From Nematopogon swammerdamellus (lineage: Eukaryota; Arthropoda; Insecta; Lepidoptera; Adelidae): a stretch of DNA of 64,000 nt. Each line of letters opens with the position of its first letter. The first letter of the stretch is position 1. Location: positions 6,108,545-6,172,544 of the forward strand of contig OX336336.1 of NCBI GenBank assembly GCA_946902875.1, in the 5' to 3' direction. The translations under genes and the position numbers were made by a program. The notes below the pieces were generated by a model. It was not told the DNA's origin, did no database searches, and saw nothing but the letters and a program-made list of their open reading frames with translations. This document shows, one piece after another, positions 1-13,700 of this stretch.

Positions 1-1886
1 TGTTGCAACAGGGCAACAGGAAGAAGCAGTATCAGGTGCCGCGCAAGGAGAGAATCACTGAGCAGACTTACCAGATGTCGAGATGGACTCCCGTCATCAA
101 GGTTTGCTTTTTTATCTTTTAAGCCGTAGCAAAATTTTAAATTTGATTTTATTTTTATTTTGCAGCAAAACTATTGAAGTTTCGCAAACGCTTTCTTCTA
201 GTAAAATAATCGAAAACATTTTATCTAGGTAAAACTAGACTATTGTTGGAAAACACTATTTCAAGAATTTCACTTCATAATAGAACCGTCCAGACATAAC
301 AAGATGATCTAAAAAGGATTTACTGATCCGATGGGCTAATCCAAATTTTATGCTACTTTTAAACATAATTCAAAACCCCCCTCGCCCGCATCTACCATGT
401 GCGGTATCTTGACTCCACCCTGTGACACAGCGGGGTATTTTGACAAACCCCTCCCTCCCCCCAAATTGTTCATGTGGTATGGGTACGTTCCCATATTTTT
501 TGCTTGATATAATGAATGTTTGGTCGTAGGACATAATGGAGGATGCGATCGACGACAAGTTAGACCAGCGCCACTTCCCGTTCCTGGCCGGCCGCGCGCA
601 GTCCACCGGCTACCAGCCCCCGACCAGGTACACATTACCTATTTACTTTTTTTGTTTTTGTAATTTCTATGCCATCATTATTGGTACTTTTTTTTAGATT
701 GGCTGGCTGATGCCTCTCTTTCCATTTTATATGTATATAGTGGTTTTAGCATTTATTTAGATTTTTTATAAATGCAGTTTCTGACACTGTTGTGCAGTGT
801 GTCTTAGCACTGGGATTATAAACAGTCCATTGCAAGTTTAGGCTCGGGGGATGCTCCACCAGCCACCCTTCCATGAAACAGAGGCGATGTTTGCTGCAAA
901 AATGTATAAATTTTTAGTAAAGATTATAAAATTATTTTTTGCTAAAAACACTTTTAAAGTTAATCCTGTATAGGATATTGGGCTCATTATATGTCGTGTT
1001 GTGTTGTTACAGCGTGCGGTACGGACACTGGCACAAGGACAAGGCTCAGCAGACCATCAAGAACGTGCCGCGCCTGCTCGTCTTCATCGTGGGAGGTCCG
1101 TGTGTCTCTTGTATACCTCCGAAACCATTCTTATGCCAACCTTGCATATCTTAATAGTTCTGACCGTGCGAAAACTAATTTTTCGCCTGTTGAAACTTAA
1201 CCTATAACATCTTGTAGGGCTTATCTGTCCCAGTGCAATGCTAATTAACATGTCATCTTTAAAAACTCTAACCTATTGGTTATTTATTGTGAATTTCTCA
1301 ATGTGATGTGACTCAGAAATTGGAATAGACCCACTAAACAAAATTCTTTTGAAATCATAACACATCAAACACCAAAATGGTCACTGGTGCCCGATTTTGG
1401 TTGTTGCATCCAGGCCGTGGAGGTCCCCGGTGACAGCGCCACATTTCCCTTCCCATTAAGGAAATTTTTCCTCGCCACGAGTCTCAAGTTTCTACTAATT
1501 GAAAGCGCTAAGGTATCCCACAGAGGTCTCATGGGAAAAAAGGTGCCCAGATTGACCCGTGTGACATCAGAAAACATTTGTTGTAATGCAAAATATTTAA
1601 ACTATGTACTCCTAAAAAAAAATTAGGAGTAAATCAAAAGTAAAAAAATCGGGTAAGCATTCATAATGTTCGCACAAAAATACAAGTGTTTGTTTGTAAA
1701 CTTTTATTATTACGCTACTTTAAATAAACATATAAATGGTTGTGTGCGGCAGGCGTGTGCTTCTCGGAGATCCGGTGCGCGTACGAAGTGACCGCGGCCT
1801 TCAAGAACTGGGAGGTCATCATGGGCTCCTCGCACATCCTCACGCCCAAGGACTTCCTCGACAACCTGAGCAAGCTCACCGCGTAG
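1..1886 (+). CDS. Rop: Rop / Munc18-1 (Sec1 family), C-terminal exons, 5' partial
   Basis: Sec1/Munc18 protein that binds syntaxin and SNARE bundles and is needed for synaptic vesicle fusion at the plasma membrane. Four coding exons are visible: 1-101, 530-627, 1013-1095 and 1753-1886, stop TAG at 1884-1886. All junctions are GT/AG and keep one frame. Motifs that identify the family: [17 protein letters not shown], then [31 protein letters not shown], and the C-terminal block [26 protein letters not shown]. These match the last ~130 residues of STXBP1/Rop in order and spacing, so the C-terminus is complete and the rest lies left of the window. Drosophila Rop is the expected orthologue; Vps33, Vps45 and Sly1 paralogues are less likely because of the [11 protein letters not shown] block. 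Introns are 428, 385 and 657 bp. Confidence 0.95.
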
Positions 1887-3441
1887 GCTCACCGCACCGT
1901 GTCCACACCGCCTGCTTCATTTTATACATTTAGCAGACGGAGAAGATTTTTCTGTTCTAGCAATCTACGCCAGACCCTAATTTCAGAAAACGTTCACTGG
2001 GGTTGGCACGAAGAAAACATGAACTGCTTATAAAATGTTTTGCCAAACCCGTTCAACACACAGTTGAAAAAAATAGACATCCCTGAGAGAGAGCGTGTTT
2101 CAGGGTGCATTATTTTATAGATTGCCCGTTCAAGGGTTGAGATAACGAATAATGCCTCTGTGTGCTAAATGTGTAAATACTTGAATGAATGTGCGGTTTG
2201 CAAAGCACAGTTTCTGTGACTGCTGTTAAGACCAATAAGCTAATCGTGACTGGGATCATTAACAAAAAAACTGGTCGAATAGGTTACGTAGATCAGCGTT
2301 GTACATGAAAATTCTAATGCTAGGCGAAATTTTGCAAAAACATGATGCTGCAGAATTTATTCAAATGAATATAAAAATACACGTAAAAAGTTCTTAAACA
2401 AAGTACAGTTTAAAATTTTAATTGTATTGTTAAAGCTAGATTTTAGTTTGCTCGCTTCCAAATTTTTATATTACGCATAACTACTTGAATAGTATTTTAG
2501 TTGAATAATATACAAAAATGTTTTGCATATTTCTTATAAAATTATTTTGCAGTTGTGAGATCTTCAAATTGATAAAGAAAATGGTCTTGGAATGCTAAAA
2601 AAATTATTCTCGTACATATATTTTACGTAAAGGGGAAAGTAATGTAAAATTAAAACAGAATAGAATTGTGATAGTATGAAGTACTACATAGAGGTAATTC
2701 GTCAATTTTACTAATTTTGTAAACATATAGTTGAGTGTTGCAGGCGAGCGTGTGCTTGCATATTGTTGTTATCGTGTTCTCTCTTGACGGTTTTTCTAAT
2801 TCTTGTCTTGTGAATAGAAATATTTTAAATCATTTTGCTAATAGCGTCTCACTCGAAATTAAATAAAAAAAATTTGAAGGGTCATTGTACATGGCCTGTA
2901 AGAGCAGAACAAATGCTTTGTGAAGTTATTGTCCATGATCTGTTTCACTCGCGCATGCGTGCATACCTGATCGCGAGTGAAACAGCACTGCCGTCACACT
3001 TGAAATGGAAGCTAGAATATAGTATAGGTACAGCTAAATACAGTTTAAAAAATTGTATGTATCATTGTAGGCATTTTAAATTTTTAATCTGAAGTTTTGA
3101 AATATATTAATAGTTGTACGTCCAACGGTTCACTTTTCTGATAAAATCTGAGTGTTGTACTTGGCATGTGCATCGTTATACACGGGTTACATTCCAGCGT
3201 CTAGCTCGCTAGCTACTGGATAGTCTTTGAAACAGTGTCTTAATCGATAACAACTATTGTAGACAGTAATTCTATGAATATTAACATGTATCTTATTACA
3301 CTTAAAGAACTCTAGAATTACATTCTAACTTTGTTTTACGGTAGCGCTTATAAATGAAAGTTGTAATGCTAGTGGAAACATTATATCCAATGTTGATTTT
3401 GTTCGTGTGGAGTAATTGACACCCACACATACATACAATAT

Positions 3442-3603
3442 GTGCAGTTCCCGGCAGCATATAATGTGTGTCGAGCTTTAGAAAGAGACAATCCGGTTGT
3501 ATAGCGTCGTCCCTGTCGCACAGAGATGTGCGGGTTCGTACAACTATAACCGGATTGTTTCTTTCTAAAGTTCGACAAGCATTATTTGCTGCCGGGAACT
3601 GTA
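3442..3603. repeat. Long imperfect hairpin in Rop 3' UTR
   Basis: Two arms of about 62 bases, 3442-3503 and 3539-3603, are inverted copies of each other. Both contain CAGTTCCCGGCAGCA, a shared CTTTAGAAAGA core and AACAATCCGGTT or ACAATCCGGTT. Roughly eight mismatches are spread over the arms and the loop is about 35 nt. This is either a small foldback MITE or a transcribed stem; the sequence alone does not decide. Confidence 0.75.
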
Positions 3604-4505
3604 CTTGTGTGCGGCTTCGTTTGTCCAGCGTGTTTGTTATTTTGTGATAGTTACTTTATTTGAATGTTGTAATATTATAATCATGTGCTGAAAGCCAGAA
3701 GATAGTGCAATCTATACAGAATTTTCTGAGCACGAAATTACATTATATGTTAAATGAATCTGCTTCCAACATTTGTTCTACAATTTGTGTTTTCAAATAA
3801 CAGTTTCAGGTGTATGTAGTTTTAATCTTCATATGACATGTTGTGCTCAGGAAACCTGTAATATTTTGCTTTTCAAATTGATACTTAGTATTAATTGGTA
3901 CGAGTAGTAATGTAACATTTCACTTGAGCTGCAATACAGACATTATTAATTATTTCACAATGCTATCCTTGTTTTGTTTTCTTCAATAAAATAATTCTTC
4001 ACTTATATAACTAAGCTAAAAGTTCGCCAAAGAAAATTTAATTCATGCCACATAAGTATTATTCCGCAGATCTGGAATACCAATTATCAGAGTTATGGAG
4101 TTTTGTTAGAAACATTAAGTAAATTACTTGCTAGTAGGTAGTCATTTTACCTAAATTTGGACTTCCTCCTCCTTGGAGTTTTCCTCAGTATCTATAAAAA
4201 AAAAAGAAAAGTTCTCGTTAGAACAAGGTAATGTATTGTTTCTTGTGCTGAATCTGTTATAAATATTTATCGTCTAAGGTACATAGACGAGTGACCAGAA
4301 CAAGCAATATTTGATTGAAGGGTTATATTCATGACTGCCGCGGTGCAGGCGACATGTTAGTACGGTACAAGTAAAGGTGTATTGGTTTCTCTAATGCTTG
4401 AGTGGCTAAGTATGTGTGCAGTTATTGATTGAAGATTGTATTATTAGAAAAACTAATGTAAAGTTACCTTCATTGTATTAGTATTTTAAGTTGTTGAAAA
4501 CTATT

Positions 4506-4511
4506 AATAAA
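4506..4511 (+). terminator. Candidate distal poly(A) signal of Rop
   Basis: A canonical AATAAA hexamer lies in an AT-rich setting upstream of the ASS 5' region. An alternative AATAAA is at 3985-3990. Confidence 0.4.
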
Positions 4512-4748
4512 TAATTTAAATATAATCTGAACTATACCTTTGTTTCATTGTTATCAACACTGATAATGAATCGGCGGTGTGATGAAAATAACATATTTGC
4601 TCAAGACACCTTGTGATGTGACCTTGCCGCTTCTGTCGAGTTATCTCTATTGACTCCCACTTATGTCAAAGGTTATAAATCTCATTCTGTGTAGCTCGGC
4701 ACAACTTGTGCCGTTACGAGAGGGATCGCCGCACACTATCATTCAAAT

Positions 4749-7700
4749 ATGGCAAACGATCTGGTGATTTTGGCTTACTCCGGCGGTCTCGACACCAGTT
4801 GCATTTTGAAATGGTGAGCTTTCATTAAACATTGAGTTACTACATAAACGGTGAAGACAATCTTACGATGTGATTTTGTATAATTAATGATATGATCATC
4901 AGGTTGCTAGAGAAGGGTTACGATGTCGTGTGCTACATGGCGGACGTCGGCCAAGACGAGAACTTCGAAAAAGCAATACAGAAGGCAAAGAAAATTGGAG
5001 CCAAAGATGTTAGTACCTTTTTGTTATTACATAAATATTTTATTTTATTAATATTATATTAAATAACAACAATAATTTAGAAATAGGTACTTAATGTTTT
5101 ATTGACTAAGAATTAATAAGTTGAAATAATTTCTACAAATTTTCTGTATAAATTTTTTGTATGATACCACCTCCTTTCTCATAAATCCCTCCCTAAAATC
5201 ATCGACTAAAGGAGCTCATAATGCTGCTTTTACAATGACTGATGCTTGTGTTATATGACTGACCTTATAGTCTTATGTCTGCAAATATGCCAGTGAGGAG
5301 CATTAGCGCATTCGTAACACGAGATGGCTTGCAATGCGATCGTTTGAAAGTATTCATAATGACAATTGCATGTGAAGGCACATTTGTTTACGGACGGTAA
5401 CAAGTTTCATCACGCTTTGCATATAAGTCGATGCTTCTAGTATTTAGTTCAGTCTATTTATCTATGTATCTACAATGTAATACATAACACAATGTTCCAT
5501 AAATTCTACGTGAATGATGATTGAAGTGATCTAAGAAATCGAGATCAATGAAGTCATGGTAGGCCTGCACTATGTTTTTTTTTATTTAAGATTTAAAATG
5601 TTGGAACACGCTATCTCCATAACGTGACGAGCAACTTGTTTGGCTTATCATCACGGCCGGCAGGTGGTAGTGGAGGACCTGAAGAAGGAGTTCGTCTCGG
5701 GCTACATGCTGCCGGCGCTGCAGATGGGGCTGGTGTACGAGAGCCGCTACCTGCTCGGCACCTCCCTCGCCAGGCCGTGCATCTCTGTCGGCATTGTCCG
5801 CGCCGCCAAACGCTTGGGCGCTAAGTATGCAACTACCTATCACACGTTCACAACTATTATGCAACTACCTATCACACGTTCACAACTATCATGCAACTAC
5901 CTATCACACGTTCACAACTATCATGCAACTACCTATCACACGTTCACAACTATGATGCAACTACCTATCACACGTTCACAACTATCATGCAACTACCTAT
6001 CACACGTTCACAACTATCATGCAACTACCTATCACATGTTCACAACTATCATGCAACTACCTATCACACGTTCATAACTATCATGCAACTACCTATCACA
6101 CGTTCACAACTATCATGCAACTACCTATCACACGTTCACAACTATCATGCAACTACCTATCACACGTTCACAACTATCATGCAACTACCTATCACATGTT
6201 CACAACTATTATGAAACTACCTATCACACGTTCACAACTATCATGCAACTACCTATCACACGTTCACAACTATCATGCAACTACCTATCACACGTTCACA
6301 ACTATTATGAAACTACCTATCACACGTTCACAACTATCATGCAACTACCTATCACACGTTCACAACTATTATGAAACTACCTATCACACGTTCACAACTA
6401 TCATGCAACTACCTATCACACGTTCACAACTATCATGCAACTACCTATCACACGTTCACAACTATTATGCAACTACCTATCACACATTCACAACTATCAT
6501 GCAACTACCTATCACACGTTCACAACTATTATGCAACTACCTATCACACTTTCACAACTATAGCTGAACAGTGAACACCCCCAATATTTCCCCCTCAATC
6601 GGGTTCGAAGAGAGGCGTGAATAGACACCTGTCAGGCCGGCATCGCATTCTTAACCCCCGCATGCGATCGAATGTCCGTGGGCGTTCAGATTTTCAAGAT
6701 GGTCGAACCATTGCATGCCTGCTTAGTGTGCAAAAAAATTATAATGAATATTGTAGTTTTAAAAAAAACATTTTTAAAATTAGCGGTAAATGGAGATTAA
6801 ACGTGTACGTTGGCGCCAGTGGCCCTTACCAAGGAAGTTTTTTTGGTTTCGGGGAGGGGTTTGAATCCCCAAAACCCCCTCTCGGCACACCTACCTACAC
6901 AATGAATAGCCTTAAAGGGATGGTTGTGTTTTCAGATACATCTCGCACGGTGCTACTGGGAAAGGAAATGATCAAGTTCGTTTTGAACTGAGTGTATACG
7001 CACTGTGGCCTGCCGGGAAGGTGAGGCCTTTTAGTCATCATTATCCACTTTAAATTTTTTAAGTTTAACTATTAATTTCTGCTCTCAAAAAATGCACACA
7101 CACTTTTTTATTGCTTCCGAATTGGGTGGCTGTGTCCGAGGTCGAAGCCTCACGCGCAGCCAAATTCACTCCCGAGGAGATGCCAGTCCGGCTTGGAGGC
7201 GGACTAATGTCGCTAAATTGTATACACAAAAATTTACATATTTTCACACAGATCATTGCACCGTGGAGAATCCCAGAGTTCTTCGAGAGGTTCCACGGAC
7301 GTTCGGATCTCATCAAGTATGCTGAGCGGGAAGGCATCCCTGTGTCCGCTACTCCCAAGTCTCCGTGGTCTATGGACGAGAATATTATGCATATAAGGTT
7401 GCTAATATTGGCTTTTCTTCTCATATTCAGTACTGAAATAACAATGAAAGTTGATCGAAAATACTGTAGTCGGGCTAGCTGTCTGTTCGAATTATTTCTC
7501 TATGGTTCGAATCTTTGTGCACGCCCGACTACAGCATTTTTTATCAACTTTCTTTCTTATTTACTTAGTTTTTCGTAGTAGGGTTTTATAAATAATGTAC
7601 TTAATCTTCTGAACCATTCTAAAAATGTTAACCAACTCGATGGGCTTTGAAAAAAAAAATTACCATAATTTGGAATTTTCTAAAAAATATACCCAGTGTT

Positions 7701-10700
7701 ACCCGCACCGTGTAATTGATACAAACCGAATGACACCAGAATTAACAAAATGGAACGAGTTGTTTAGGTGCTAGAGTGGCCCTATTTCCCCCAAGTACAG
7801 CCTCGGGTCCTTCAGGAGGGCGTGAATAGGCACCTGACAGGCCGACATGGCATTCGCAACCCCCACATGCGTCGGCTATTGGCGTCGTCACACACCTTAT
7901 GGGTGACTCAGAGCTACATGTCACGTTTTCATTTAAAAAAAACGTTCTTCCAGTACTAGCCCGTATCCCACCCTTAAATTCGGCCTCTTAAGGTTCAGGA
8001 GTCAGTCGCCCCTACTATACCTATGACAAATTTTTCAGCTATGAATCGGGGGTCCTTGAAGACCCTGAAGCGGCCCCACCGAGCGGAATCTACAGCATGA
8101 CCCGCGACCTCGAGGACACTGAGGACTTCCCAGCTCTCCTGGAGATTGCTTTCGAGAAAGGTTCACCATCACCCATTGCTATTCAGTTCACAAACTAGGA
8201 AGGAGCTGCACTTTTCTGATCACGCCAAGAACATGCAAACAAGGGGTTCGTTCACTCTAAAAATTTTATGTCAGTCTGTAGAACCTTATGGTTTCAAGAA
8301 GTAGGTAATACATGGAAAAAAAGAGGGACTAGACACAGACTTGTTATTTTTTACCCGACTACGGCGAAGCCAACAGGAGGGTAATGTGTTTAGCCTGAAT
8401 GTTTGTATGTATGTATGTATGTATGTATGTATGAGGGTTAGAAAGAGCGTAGCGCCTTGACGAAGCGTCGATTCTCAATGAAAGATATACCAAAATGTTC
8501 TAGAACATCACAGAATTGACATAGGATAGGTTAATACTCAATCATAATAACGAATTTGTGAAAATCAGCAAAAAATAATCACGTACATAGAAGGGAAGAC
8601 GGGACGGCCATTTGTTTACATGCAAACGTCAATCAACTGGCAAAGAGAATATAACCACTACGTCAACTGTATCATGGATGCAGGGGGCACACTTCTTAGT
8701 TTTCATTGTGGATGGCGACATCTAGAGTTTCCTTGCCTGTCCAAAAAGTATGGAGGTCCGGTTAGGTGGTCTGTGGTTCTGTTGGGCAAACCATCTTGTC
8801 AACTCTGGGACAGTAATCTGTGTCGGGGGGTTACTATGACAACCATCTTTGTTGATGTCAGTTTGGAAAATAATGGAATTTATTATAGGTCAATTATAGG
8901 TACGTAAAATTATAAAATGCAACTAGCTCATTTATTCTAAATTGTGGCAGAGCGGTCAGGGTTATTTCACAAGTGAGAAGTCATGATTATAACGGGTCAC
9001 AGAAAGAGCGATTCGGAGAAGGTAACGTTCTCACGCATTGAGAAGCCTGAAGGATTTGTTGACACAATTCACCATTCTATGCAATTAACATCAGCTCTTG
9101 ATCGATATGAAGAAGTCACAGAATTGTATGTAAGTCAATGGAAGAAGTATTACAACAATTTGATAAATATCTTTATGCCGAAGAAAAACGTTGTATTCGA
9201 GAGATATAAGTTCAATTCTCTTGAACAGAAGATGGATGAAGGCATACAAGAATTCATAACGAAACTGATTCTACATGAAACGCAAGGGTCGGTCATTTAT
9301 TCTATAAAATGCAAAGAGATTTTATAAAATGTAATTGATTTGTTTTACGTTTAAATTACATTTTAACATAAAACAAATCATATGTAATGTGTATTTATGT
9401 AAATGGTTTAATAAACTACCAATCCGAACTTTATATTAATTAATAAAAGTGTTTACATTCTGTAATCAACTAATCAAACATGACAGGTAATAAAATTGAC
9501 AACTTTAGAAAAAATGTTTAATTTCCTGGAAATAATTAATTTTACAGCCAGCAGATGTCGCTGTATATCCCTACTATTCAAATTTCAAGTCTGTTCCGAG
9601 ATTTTGTACGGCACAAATTTAGTATTTTGTTTTATGGAAACTGACACGGTTGGCTACATCACCTACAACATCCGTGATGTTAGCTGATAACACCGGTTGG
9701 AACTAGGTGCCATGTCAGTGCTTCCCTTCATTTCATGTCGGCTACACTGAGCTGGACGGAAAACACGAACTATTTACATAGCAGTTTCGACCTACGTTTC
9801 GCTCAGTGCGGTGGTACCAATCCGGCCGGGATAAATCCTACCACCTAGTAAGGTAAGAAGGGAAGGGACCTACAGTTTAACGTGGAATCTGAACCACAGT
9901 CAGCCTCCAACGGTCGAGCGTTCACTCATCCAAGTACTGACCGCGCTCAGCACTGCTTAACAACAGTCGACCGACCCGACCGCACTAATGAGCTACCGAG
10001 GTTGACATGACAGTATTTCATTTAAAAACAAAATTTATTAATTTTAAACAAAACATTAATATTATTAATGTATGTCCTAAAAAGTGTGAAATAAAAACTA
10101 TTATTAAAAACAAAAAACCCGACTACGAAAAACAAAAAAGGAAAAAATAAGACAATTTTGTAATATATTGGGGCAAAGTGCAGTTTAGAATACATACTAG
10201 CAAAACTTAGGAAGTCGGATTTATGAATCTGAAAATATAGCATTAGGTATCGATCATAATTAATTATGTACTTGATCATAGTCAATCTGCTTTCATATAT
10301 GAACGAAAGGTCATTCGAGCACAATTAATAATACAGCCGGAGTCGGAGTCAGCTACATTTTCAAGAAGTTTTGCTGACTCCGACTCCGGCTGTATTATTA
10401 ATTGTGTTCGAATGACCTTTCGTTCATATATGAAAGCAGATTGACTATGATCAAGTACATAATTAATTATGATCGATACCTAATGCTATATTTTCAGATT
10501 CATAAATCCGACTTCCTAAGTTTTGCTAGTATGTATTCTAAACTGCACTTTGCCCCAATATATTACAAAATTGTCTTATTTTTTCCTTTTTTGTTTTTCG
10601 TAGTCGGGTTTTTTGTTTTTAATAATAGTTTTTAATGGAAACTGACACGGTTGGCTGCATCGCCTACAACATTTGTGATGTCAGCTCATAACACCTTTTG

Positions 10701-13700
10701 TGTACTAGGTGCCATGTCAGTGCTTCTCTTTAGTCGGGCTTCTCATCATTTCATATCGGCTACACTGAACTGGACGGAAAACAGGAACTATTTACATAGC
10801 CGTTTCGACCGAGCTTTCATTCAGTGCGGTGGTACCAACCCGGATGGGTTAAACCCTACCACCTAGGTAGGTAGCTAGATAAGAAGGGATGGGACCTACA
10901 GTTTTACGTGGAATCCGAACCACGGTCATCCTCAACGGTTGATGATCCAAGTTTTAACTGCACCAAGGTGTGTTTATGATTACGAAAGACAGTCGACCGG
11001 TCGCCCACTGAGCTACCGAGACTGACAAACTTGTGCGCATGATGTGATATATTTCAGGCAACAATTTCAGGTATAGCTAAGTGGATGAAGATCCCGAGCA
11101 AGCAGGACAAGGCGCTGATGGTGTCGGAGCCGCTGGAGCTGGTGCGGCTGCTGAACAAGCTCGGCGGCCAGCACGGCATCGGCCGCATCGACATCGTCGA
11201 GAACCGCTTCCTCGGCCTCAAGGTCATTGTTGTATGGAGTAACTCCTGTGTAGAATAACTGTTGTGTGGAGTAACTGCTGTGTAGACTAACTGTTGTGTG
11301 GAATAACTCCTGTGTGGAGTTACTGTTGTGTGGAGTAACCGCTGTGTGGAGTAACCGCTGTGTGGAGTTACTGCTGTGTGGAGTAACTCCTGTGTAGAAT
11401 AACTGTTGTGTGGAATAACTGTTGTGTAGACTAACTGTCGTGTGGAGTAACTGCTGTGTGGAGTTACTGTTGTGTGGAGTAACCGCTGTGTGGAGTAACC
11501 GCTGTGTGGAGTTACTGCTGTGTGGAGTAACTCCTGTGTAGAGTAACTGTTGTGTGGAGTAACCGCTGTGTAGACTAACTGTTATGTGGAGTAACTGCTG
11601 TGTGGACTAACTGTTGTGTGGAGTAACCGCTGTGTGGAGTAACCGCTGTGTGGAGTTACTGCTGTTCGGAGTAACTGTTGTGTGGAGTAACCGCTGTGTG
11701 GAGTTACTGCTGTATGGAGTAACTACTGTGTAGAATAACTGTTGTGTGGAGTAACTGCTGTGTAGAATAACAGCTGATGTGTGGAGTAACCTACCACTGT
11801 GAGGAGTAACCAAACACTGTGTGGAGTTACTATTGTGTGGAGTAACTGCTGTGTGGAGTTACTGCTGTGCTTTTTTAGAAATTTACATGGTTGACTACAT
11901 CGCCTACCTAGTACACTAGCGATGTCAGCCCATTGCGCCTTACTTCTGTCGTAATGTCACTGCCACATCTGGTTATGCCGGCTACACTAAGCAGAACGGA
12001 AGACATGAAATATTTCATAGCCGAATCCACTATACTCAGTGTGATGCGACCAATCCGAACCCATTAAACCCTAACACCCATTAAGGTAAGAGAAGGGACC
12101 TACAGTTTTACATAGAATTATAAAAATGGAGCAATTCGTGTTAAAAAAATGCACTTATCAAACTCGAAAAATACAGTCGAATTGATAACCTCCTCCTTTT
12201 TTTGAAGTCGGTTAAAAAGAGAAAGATGTGGTGCACACCGCACACCGATGACGATGGAACCAACGACCTTCCGCTTGTCACAAGCCACACGCGAATGGCC
12301 TAAAGAAGTTGGCTTTTTTGATAACCCCATCCTGACTATGGCCCTCCAAGCATTTTTCCGATTTTCTATTATGTTCCTGTAAGTAGGTATATAAGTACAA
12401 AAACTTAATATAATATTATTTTCAGTCCCGCGGCCTGTACGAAACCCCAGCAGGCACTATTCTACACACAGCGCATGTGGATCTGGAGGCTTACACTCTG
12501 GACAGAGAAGTATTGAGGTACGAACGGTACAAATAAAATGATTCCATCGTAAACTCACATCTATGTAGCTTTCGAGCAAAAATGTGACACTATGATCATT
12601 TCACACTTGGAAAGATCATTAATTGCTCCAGGTCCATTAAGAGGATAATGAGGCCAGTTCAGTTAGCCGGCCATATAGTTTCCCTCTAAGTACTTACCCT
12701 TACTAGAACGATGATCATCGTACAGCAAGTAAGCATATTACTATGATAAGGTTCTATATTTGTACAACTTAAAGTGATATAACTCCTAACGTACTAACAA
12801 TACAAGTTAGGTATGTTTGAACAAAATGGTTTTCTTGGAAAGACCTTTCTATTGATATATCATTCATTGTTAGAGGAGGGGTAGACCAACTCCCATACAT
12901 TTTTGCCCATTCTCCTTTCCCGCCTGAACGTATAATTGTCTCTTTTTGCTCTCAACAACAGACATGCGTCCTACTTCCTCTTGTAATATTGTGTCGCTGA
13001 AGGTCGTGCCATTTATAACCACCGAACGTCCTGTAGAAAACTTATCTGCCCCTTTTAAACACATAATATCATTGGAGAAAACAGACAGGAACCATTGTGC
13101 GGGAAGTGGTCAATTCTAAACAATGTCCAAGTTTCTCTTATACTACTGGATAACAAATTCTAGAAATCGTCACCATTTTTACTGCATATGTACTGTCATA
13201 AGAATGTTTGTTTATCATTTGTAGATTAAAGAAGTACTACCAGGAGCGCATGGCTGACTTCGTGTACAACGGCTTCTGGTTCTCGCCCGAGGCGACGTAT
13301 GCTCGTCGCTGCCTGGAACTCTCTCAGGAAACTGTCAATGGAACTGTCACTCTCAAGCTGTTCAAGGGGAACGGTAAGCGGAACATCAACGTTCAGTAGC
13401 ACTTACTGAATTTAAATAGAAATAAAAAGATTGGGGTGCGTCATGGTTGTGTAGTAACAAAAGCGCTAATTCGACATAGAATATGTCGAGCCGAGACCCT
13501 CCTATCAGCTTTTAAAACAAATTAAAATGTGACCGTCAGCGCCTTCTATTATGCGATCATATTTTATACTAAGTTATTTCCGTTTTCTCAATCTCAAGTA
13601 TGGTACAATATAACCCGAAATCTAAGACAAATTATACATACGTCAAAAGAAAGGAAATCGTAACAAACTGTCCAATATTCACGTCAACCAGGCCAAGAAT

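Larger units (their letters stand above)
1887..4530 (+). other. Rop 3' UTR / Rop-ASS intergenic region
   Basis: This 2.6 kb AT-rich stretch has no ORF that resembles a protein. AATAAA signals lie at 3985-3990 and 4506-4511. The second is only about 240 bases before the ASS start codon, so a long Rop 3' UTR would leave a very short promoter for ASS. Neural Sec1 genes often have long 3' UTRs; the exact end here is inferred, not seen. A long hairpin occupies 3442-3603 (separate entry). Confidence 0.5.

Noticed and set aside
1365..1626. Open frames on both strands in Rop intron 3
   Set aside because: No recognisable domain; lies between Rop exons that splice cleanly. Possibly an old repeat, but not supportable as a gene.
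5640..6574. Several long repetitive ORFs ([21 protein letters not shown] repeats) in three frames
   Set aside because: They are translations of the 32-bp minisatellite, whose period makes all frames open. The true exon ends at 5824.
10022..10635. Identical 'proteins' on both strands starting [12 protein letters not shown]
   Set aside because: Consequence of the palindrome; AT-rich, no family resemblance, no homologous context.
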